From assembly GCA_002435985.1 (NCBI GenBank), contig DIXD01000028.1, positions 1 through 9,308 of the forward strand: a stretch of 9,308 nucleotides of DNA, read 5' to 3'. The notes under the pieces were generated by a model. That model ran no database searches and was not told where the DNA came from. It worked only from the letters and a program-made list of their open reading frames with translations. Shown one piece after another: positions 5,003 through 9,308 of the stretch. Source of the stretch: Spirochaetaceae bacterium UBA6089 (lineage in GTDB: Bacteria > Spirochaetota > Spirochaetia > Treponematales > Rectinemataceae). The translations under genes were made by a program, and so were the position numbers. Every line of letters starts with the position of its first letter. The stretch's first letter is position 1.

Positions 5003-6049
5003 ATGAAATCTTCCTTCGACAAAATCTACGATGCGCTGCGCTCGGTAAAACTCGCGGTCGTGCTTCTCATCCTACTTGCGCTCTTTGCAATTGCAGGCGG
5101 TATTATTCCGCAGGGAAAACCAGCCGATTTCTACCGGGGTCGCTTCCCTGGTGCCGGCGCGGACATCATTCTGACGCTCGACCTTGACCATGTGTTTTCG
5201 AGTATCCCTTTCCTCCTCGTCTCCGCGGTCTTCGTGCTCAACCTGACCATCTGCACGTTCCACAGGCTTACGGGCGAGTTTTCCAAGCCCCGCGGGAAGA
5301 GGCGGCACGGGCCGGATTTGCTTCACCTTGGGCTCATCGTCCTCATGTTCGGTGGGGTCCTCACTGCGCGCACACACACCGAAACCACCATCAATCTGCG
5401 AAAGGGAGAATCGGCAACCCTCCCCGATGGCGCAAAGATCATGCTTGTGGACATGACGTACGAACAATACCCCGACGGAAGACCGAAAACCTGGGAATCC
5501 ACCGTAGAAATCCACGAAAGCCCTTCGCAAGCCTCAGCAGCAGTCGCAGTGCAGCAGGACACTCGGCAATTCCGCATCAGGGTCAATGCGCCCTTGCGTC
5601 GTAAGGGATATTCGATCTATCAGCAACATTGGCATACCGAAAAACAGGTTGTGCTCAAGGACCCGGTGGGAATGGGGTTTTCACTGGAGCAGGGCATGCG
5701 CGCCGCCACGAAGGATGGCTTTGTACTGTTTATGGCGCTGGACGATGCCTCATTCTCCCCTTTGGAGGGCTCCGCCCAGGCAAACATATCTATCTCCGAA
5801 ACTTCCTCCGCTGACTACCCTCAGAGTGCCGTCTTCCTCCTCGAGGACAAGGGCAAACGCACGGTCGTAAGGGTGACTCCGGGGCAAAGCATCGGCCCTT
5901 TCACCTTCGACAGCTATCTCGATCAGTCGATCTCAGGCCTCAGCATCGTGAGCGACAGAGGCTACCCGTTCGTCGTGGTGGGCTTTCTCCTCGTCATGCT
6001 CGGCATCTTCATAACGTATATTCAGAAATTGAAAGGGGTATTCGCATGA
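5003..6049 (+). CDS. resB: ResB/Ccs1 cytochrome c maturation protein
   Basis: ResB (Ccs1) works with CcsA (ResC) in System II cytochrome c biogenesis to carry heme across the membrane and attach it to CxxCH motifs outside. The 348-residue protein has the family layout: membrane segments at about 14-34, 66-87 and 105-122, a large extracytoplasmic domain (about 123-320), and a final membrane segment at 321-341. H108 in LLHLGLIVLMFGG lies in the third segment, where the family has a heme-linked histidine. RKGYSIYQQHW (200-210) is a typical ResB block. The start ATG has GAGG (4995-4998) four bases upstream, slightly tight. Its last codons overlap ccsA (ATGA), implying translational coupling. The thioredoxin (ResA/CcsX) and CcdA partners of System II are not in the window. 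Confidence 0.92.
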   Translation: MKSSFDKIYDALRSVKLAVVLLILLALFAIAGGIIPQGKPADFYRGRFPGAGADIILTLDLDHVFSSIPFLLVSAVFVLNLTICTFHRLTGEFSKPRGKRRHGPDLLHLGLIVLMFGGVLTARTHTETTINLRKGESATLPDGAKIMLVDMTYEQYPDGRPKTWESTVEIHESPSQASAAVAVQQDTRQFRIRVNAPLRRKGYSIYQQHWHTEKQVVLKDPVGMGFSLEQGMRAATKDGFVLFMALDDASFSPLEGSAQANISISETSSADYPQSAVFLLEDKGKRTVVRVTPGQSIGPFTFDSYLDQSISGLSIVSDRGYPFVVVGFLLVMLGIFITYIQKLKGVFA

Positions 6050-6831
6050 TTGCGACCATGGCATTCGGGCTACTCATTTTGAGCCTCATTGTTCAAATCG
6101 TCTATCTCTTTAAAAAGGCAGACAAACAGGAGAGAGTCTCGCCCTGGCTTTCGCTCGTGGCGGGAGGCCTGCTCCTTGTCGAGATCGTGCGGCGAAGCAT
6201 CGCAATCCGCTTTGTGGCACTCACCGGAATTTTCGAATCGCTTATTTTTCTTGCCTGTGCCATGGCGTTTCTCATCTTCGCGCTCAGGCATTTCAAATCG
6301 ACGAAGGACAACAAAGTCATACCGTTCGGTGCGTCGATCATAGCGCTCATATTCCTCGCGCTGGCGAGCTCCCCCCTTGCTCCCTCAGACGTAAAACCGC
6401 CCGTGCCCGCGCTCCAGTCCGGCTGGCTCGTGCTGCATGTCTCGTTCACCTTCATAGGAGAAGTATTCTTCGCCGTAGGATTTGTCAGCGCAATTTTGCA
6501 ACTCACCACAAAGAGCGAAGAAAAGCGCCGGAACTACGACCGTGTGACCTACACGAGCATCGCAGTCGGCTACCCGATATTCACCGCGGGAGCCCTCATT
6601 TTCGGCGCGATCTGGGCAGAAAAAGCCTGGGGCGTATGGTGGAGTTGGGACCCGAAAGAGACATGGGCGCTCATCACCTGGCTGACCTACACTGCGTATC
6701 TACATTTCAGGCTTGTTCGCAAGAGCACGAGCAGGCTCGTACCTGCCCTTGTCATCATCGGATTCGCGATCGCGATGTTTACGTTCCTCGGGGTGAACTT
6801 TCTGATCAAGGGGCTCCACAGCTACGCATAG
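6046..6831 (+). CDS. ccsA: CcsA/ResC cytochrome c assembly protein (heme handling)
   Basis: This polytopic membrane protein (261 residues, about eight hydrophobic segments) forms the System II synthase with ResB. The signature tryptophan-rich WWD domain is at 190-209 (WAEKAWGVWWSWDPKETWAL) and binds heme on the outer face. Candidate heme-ligand histidines are H131 (LVLHVSF) and H258 (KGLHSYA) on either side of it, with H220 (AYLHFR) in a membrane segment. Length suits the short CcsA form, not the ResB-CcsA fusions seen in some proteobacteria. The ATG overlaps the resB TGA. Its TAG stop (6829-6831) is the first three bases of the 36-base palindrome that separates it from the convergent ricT gene. 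Confidence 0.94.
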   Translation: MIATMAFGLLILSLIVQIVYLFKKADKQERVSPWLSLVAGGLLLVEIVRRSIAIRFVALTGIFESLIFLACAMAFLIFALRHFKSTKDNKVIPFGASIIALIFLALASSPLAPSDVKPPVPALQSGWLVLHVSFTFIGEVFFAVGFVSAILQLTTKSEEKRRNYDRVTYTSIAVGYPIFTAGALIFGAIWAEKAWGVWWSWDPKETWALITWLTYTAYLHFRLVRKSTSRLVPALVIIGFAIAMFTFLGVNFLIKGLHSYA

Positions 6832-6864
6832 TGCCTCATCCTTTGCACAAGGTTGAGAACACTA
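6829..6864. repeat. Intergenic repeat copy 5: full 36-base palindrome between ccsA and ricT
   Basis: TAGTG 6829-6833 pairs with CACTA 6860-6864, CTCA 6835-6838 with TGAG 6854-6857, and CCTT 6840-6843 with AAGG 6849-6852, loop TGCAC: 13 pairs in all. Its right part (6843-6864) is repeat copy 5, with one mismatch to copy 2. The terminal TAG on the plus strand is the ccsA stop codon and the terminal TAG on the minus strand is the ricT stop codon. It has no T tract on either side, so it may stop or protect both transcripts without being a classic intrinsic terminator. Confidence 0.85.
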
Positions 6865-7905
6865 TACAACCGTCCAACGTCCATCCGCGTACTTGAGCTT
6901 TGCCGCGTCCATATCGAGAATCCGGCCATCCTCTCCTGCAATCCGTATCTTGTTCGAAAGGACGTTCACCTCGATCACCTTAAACAGGGTACCATCATAG
7001 GTAAAGCGCGTACCCTCGTTCGGGAGCTCCCTGCGCGCATCGCGATAGAACTGATGCTCATAGCTCAGACAGCATAGAAGCCTGCCGCAGGGACCAGAAA
7101 TCTTAAGGGAGTTGAGCGAAAGATTCTGATCCTTCGCCATCTTTATCGAAACGGGGTTGAGCTTGTCCGAGAGCCCATGGCAGCAGAGAATGCGCCCGCA
7201 GACTCCACAGCCGCCCGTAACGCGCGCCTCGTCGCGCACGCCGATCTGCCGCAGCTCGATGCGTGCATGGAAGATGCTCACCAGGTCCTTGACCAGGTCG
7301 CGGAAGTCGACACGGCTCTCTGCGGTGAAGAAGAAGAGAATCTTGCTGTCCTCGAGCAGACAGTGCGCCGAGACGAGTCTCATGGGGAGCCTGTGTGCTT
7401 CGATTCGCTCTCGACACCGGACGAAGGCCTCTTTTTCTTGTTCAAGATTTTCGAGATAACGACGGTAATCGTCAATCGTGGCGGGCCGCTCGATGAGCAC
7501 AAGCTCGTCCGCGCTCACTGTCGAGAGATCATGGACCACACCGAGCACTTCCACAAGGTCCCGACCGTACTTTGTGGGTGCAATAACCATAGAGAGGTTG
7601 GGAATGAGAGGGCTCTCGACAGGGGGGTATGCATCGTCCAAGGCGACCGCCTGTCTCAGCATGCAGGAAGATGAACGACCTTCGAAGTCACATAACCTCA
7701 TAAAATGCACATTTTCCCCTGACGAGACATAATATGCATGAAAGGTCTCGCTCGAATGCAGAGTTTTGAGCCGATAAATAGGCTGCGGCAACTCTTCGGT
7801 GTTCGTTCCCTGCTGTTTTGCCTTCTGAGGAGCCTCGAATTCTTCCTCATGGAGAATATCGGGCATATCCTCCGGCAGAGCTTGATCGGTATATTCATCA
7901 GACAT
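6862..7905 (-). CDS. ricT: PSP1-domain protein, RicT (YaaT) family
   Basis: The 347-residue protein has an acidic, probably disordered N-terminus (1-40), a middle region, and the PSP1 C-terminal domain (about 130-225). A cysteine-rich block follows: GGCGVCGRILCC (231-242), SIKMAKDQNLSLN (253-265) and GPCGRLLCC (271-279), with seven cysteines in all. These blocks closely follow Bacillus subtilis RicT, where RicT with RicA and RicF carries iron-sulfur clusters and stimulates RNase Y cleavage of mRNAs. No RicA or RicF gene is in the window, so the same role is inference. It starts 9 bases after the bactofilin stop, and the ribosome binding site AGGAG overlaps that TAG. It is the last gene of the M23-bactofilin-ricT operon. 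The stop codon comes from the palindrome at 6829-6864. Confidence 0.88.
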   Translation of the reverse strand: MSDEYTDQALPEDMPDILHEEEFEAPQKAKQQGTNTEELPQPIYRLKTLHSSETFHAYYVSSGENVHFMRLCDFEGRSSSCMLRQAVALDDAYPPVESPLIPNLSMVIAPTKYGRDLVEVLGVVHDLSTVSADELVLIERPATIDDYRRYLENLEQEKEAFVRCRERIEAHRLPMRLVSAHCLLEDSKILFFFTAESRVDFRDLVKDLVSIFHARIELRQIGVRDEARVTGGCGVCGRILCCHGLSDKLNPVSIKMAKDQNLSLNSLKISGPCGRLLCCLSYEHQFYRDARRELPNEGTRFTYDGTLFKVIEVNVLSNKIRIAGEDGRILDMDAAKLKYADGRWTVV

Positions 7906-7914
7906 CGTATACTC

Positions 7915-8259
7915 CTAGGTTGCTGCAGTCTGGCTATTGCGCGAGAACCGCCCCCTCACGAAAGCGCCGGATTCGATCACAAGAACATCCCCCGTACAGT
8001 CAGCCTGGATTCGTGCAGTCCCGGTATAGCGAACCTCGTGCCGGACAGCCGCAGTGCCGAAAAAAAGACCTGCAACCATTAGATTCTGAGCACGAATATC
8101 GGCGTGCACGACCGCATCTTTTGAGATTATCACAGAAGCGCCACTTGTTATATCACCCGAGAAATTCCCGTCGATGCGCATCATGCCCGGCGCATCGATT
8201 TTCCCCTCGGCCACGACACCCTCCCCCAGCACACAGTCGGTAAAGGCTCTCTTATTCAT
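7915..8259 (-). CDS. Bactofilin (DUF583) cytoskeletal scaffold
   Basis: Bactofilins polymerise without nucleotide into filaments that usually lie under the membrane and recruit cell-wall enzymes. The 114-residue protein is almost entirely the right-handed beta-helix core: regular short strands rich in Val, Ile, Gly and Ala with turn glycines, for example VVAEGKIDAPGMMRIDG and the segment DVLVIESGAFVRGRF near the end. Only short tails are present. The ATG overlaps the last eight bases of the upstream M23 peptidase gene, and a ribosome binding site (AAGGA, complement of 8265-8269) lies inside that gene, so the two are translationally coupled. In Helicobacter, Leptospira and other groups, bactofilins act with M23 peptidases to set cell curvature or helical shape. 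A similar role here is inference from context. Confidence 0.9.
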   Translation of the reverse strand: MNKRAFTDCVLGEGVVAEGKIDAPGMMRIDGNFSGDITSGASVIISKDAVVHADIRAQNLMVAGLFFGTAAVRHEVRYTGTARIQADCTGDVLVIESGAFVRGRFSRNSQTAAT

Positions 8260-9295
8260 GGTATTCCTTATGAATGCTCAAAAATCGCAGTGGGTCGATG
8301 AGACTCGTGCCCAGATATACCTCGTAGTGGAGGTGGGGGCCTGTGGTCCTGCCGGTGTTCCCAAGATAGCCGATGACATCGCCCTGCGACACACGCTGGC
8401 CTTTTTTTACCGCAAAATTCCGCAGGTGTGCATAGCGGGTGGTAAAACCGTGACTATGCTGGATCGTGACGGAGTTGCCGAGACTTGGGTCATAGTGGAT
8501 GTCGATCACCTTGCCGTCAGCGGTGGCTAGAATCGAGTCCCCCACGCGGTTTGTCGAAATGTCGATGCCTGTATGAAGATACCATTGGCCCGGCACAAAG
8601 GGATTTTCATTCTGCCCGAAGTACATCGTGATGTGGCCGAGATTCCCTTTTACAGGCCATATATTCGGCACCTCAGTCATGATATCTTTCTGGCTCGCAA
8701 GTACATTTGCGATATCGTCGAGCACGGGCAGACTCTTGTCGAGGGCTTCGGCAATGCCGTTCAGCCTCAACACATCTCTGCTTACGGGATCATCCGACAG
8801 ATTTCCGGAAACGAGGTCGATGAGTCCTGCAGTCTTGAGAATATCGCTTGTATTCTGCTGGGGATCGGGCTTACCCTTGTTCTGCGCGATGTTCACCACT
8901 CGGTCGAGCTTTTCCTGAAATTTGGCAGTCTCCGACAGCAGGTTTTTCGTGGATTCGCGCATCTGATCGATATTCTGCCGGGCATCTGTCAGCTGCGCGT
9001 CGAGGGTGGCTGCCTTCAACACAGCGGCACTGTAGGCCGAAAGAGAATATACCGCAAACCCCACAAAGAGGATCAGAACAGCCCCAATGACAAGAAGAGA
9101 AAAACGGCTGGTTTCAAACCTCCTCGCCGGTTTTTCGCTCTGAGGAATCACCGCGAAGACAAAGCGTGTCCGCCCCCAGGCGAGAAATCGCCTGATCGCC
9201 ACGCGCGCCATATCTGCCCCGCTTGCGAACCCCTGGATCAAGCGTTCATACCAGCGCTTTTCTGTTTCTTTTATTCTACGTAATCCTTCCGGCAC
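8252..9295 (-). CDS. Membrane-anchored M23 (LytM-type) metallopeptidase
   Basis: The product (347 residues) is a type II membrane protein: a basic cytoplasmic tail of about 65 residues, one membrane segment (66-88), a periplasmic alpha-helical or coiled-coil stretch (about 92-140), a linker, and the M23 domain (about 215-337). All zinc and catalytic residues are visible: H241 and D245 in HTGID, H290 in RYAH, and H321/H323 in GPHLHYEV. It should therefore be an active peptidoglycan endopeptidase and not a LytM-type activator. The start is GTG at 9295, with GGGAG at the window edge about eight bases upstream. An earlier start outside the window cannot be excluded. The long cytoplasmic tail could contact the bactofilin encoded next. 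It is the first visible gene of the operon. Confidence 0.92.
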   Translation of the reverse strand: MPEGLRRIKETEKRWYERLIQGFASGADMARVAIRRFLAWGRTRFVFAVIPQSEKPARRFETSRFSLLVIGAVLILFVGFAVYSLSAYSAAVLKAATLDAQLTDARQNIDQMRESTKNLLSETAKFQEKLDRVVNIAQNKGKPDPQQNTSDILKTAGLIDLVSGNLSDDPVSRDVLRLNGIAEALDKSLPVLDDIANVLASQKDIMTEVPNIWPVKGNLGHITMYFGQNENPFVPGQWYLHTGIDISTNRVGDSILATADGKVIDIHYDPSLGNSVTIQHSHGFTTRYAHLRNFAVKKGQRVSQGDVIGYLGNTGRTTGPHLHYEVYLGTSLIDPLRFLSIHKEYHE

Positions 9296-9308
9296 GTTCT
9301 TCGCTCCC

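Overview
The window looks like a chromosomal piece of a free-living or environmental spirochaete (Spirochaetota), or a close relative. The clues are a bactofilin with an M23 peptidase and a PSP1-domain protein in one operon, an ArfB with a spirochaete-like N-terminus, and compact mixed-strand gene order with moderately high GC. This placement is inferred from gene types and not from a search. There are no rRNA or tRNA genes, no CRISPR array and no transposase or phage gene.

Layout. Positions 1-689 (minus) hold the 5' three quarters of a DUF72-type gene that starts with GTG and runs off the left edge. Its promoter (696-724) carries a perfect palindrome containing TACAnnTGTA. arfB, a ribosome-rescue hydrolase gene (859-1269, plus), follows and converges with a bcp/PrxQ peroxiredoxin gene (1315-1767, minus). 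bcp is divergent from aspS (1898-3673, plus), which has no leader space for a ribosome binding site. Positions 3674-4093 (420 bases) are a non-coding or nearly non-coding spacer with two repeat copies, a doubtful small ORF, a 72-base island with only 4 G/C bases, and a strong extended -10 promoter. That promoter drives a Tat-exported split-Soret-type di-heme cytochrome c (4094-4906), followed by an intrinsic terminator. Then come resB (5003-6049) and ccsA (6046-6831), the two core proteins of System II cytochrome c maturation. On the minus strand, reading from the right edge, are a membrane-anchored M23 peptidase (8252-9295), a bactofilin (7915-8259) and a PSP1/RicT-family protein (6862-7905), overlapping or nearly abutting as one operon.

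How they work together. The plus-strand block 4094-6831 is functionally coherent: an exported multiheme cytochrome next to the machinery that attaches heme to it. The minus-strand block 6862-9295 pairs a cell-wall hydrolase with a cytoskeletal scaffold, a pairing linked to cell shape in other bacteria. The rest is housekeeping (translation, ribosome rescue, peroxide defence).

The most unusual feature is a family of about 22-base sequences found five times, always between genes and as three inverted pairs of different spacing (566, 206 and 36 bases end to end, all bounded by TA). One pair brackets arfB exactly. The shortest is a 36-base palindrome whose two ends are the TAG stop codons of the convergent genes ccsA and ricT.
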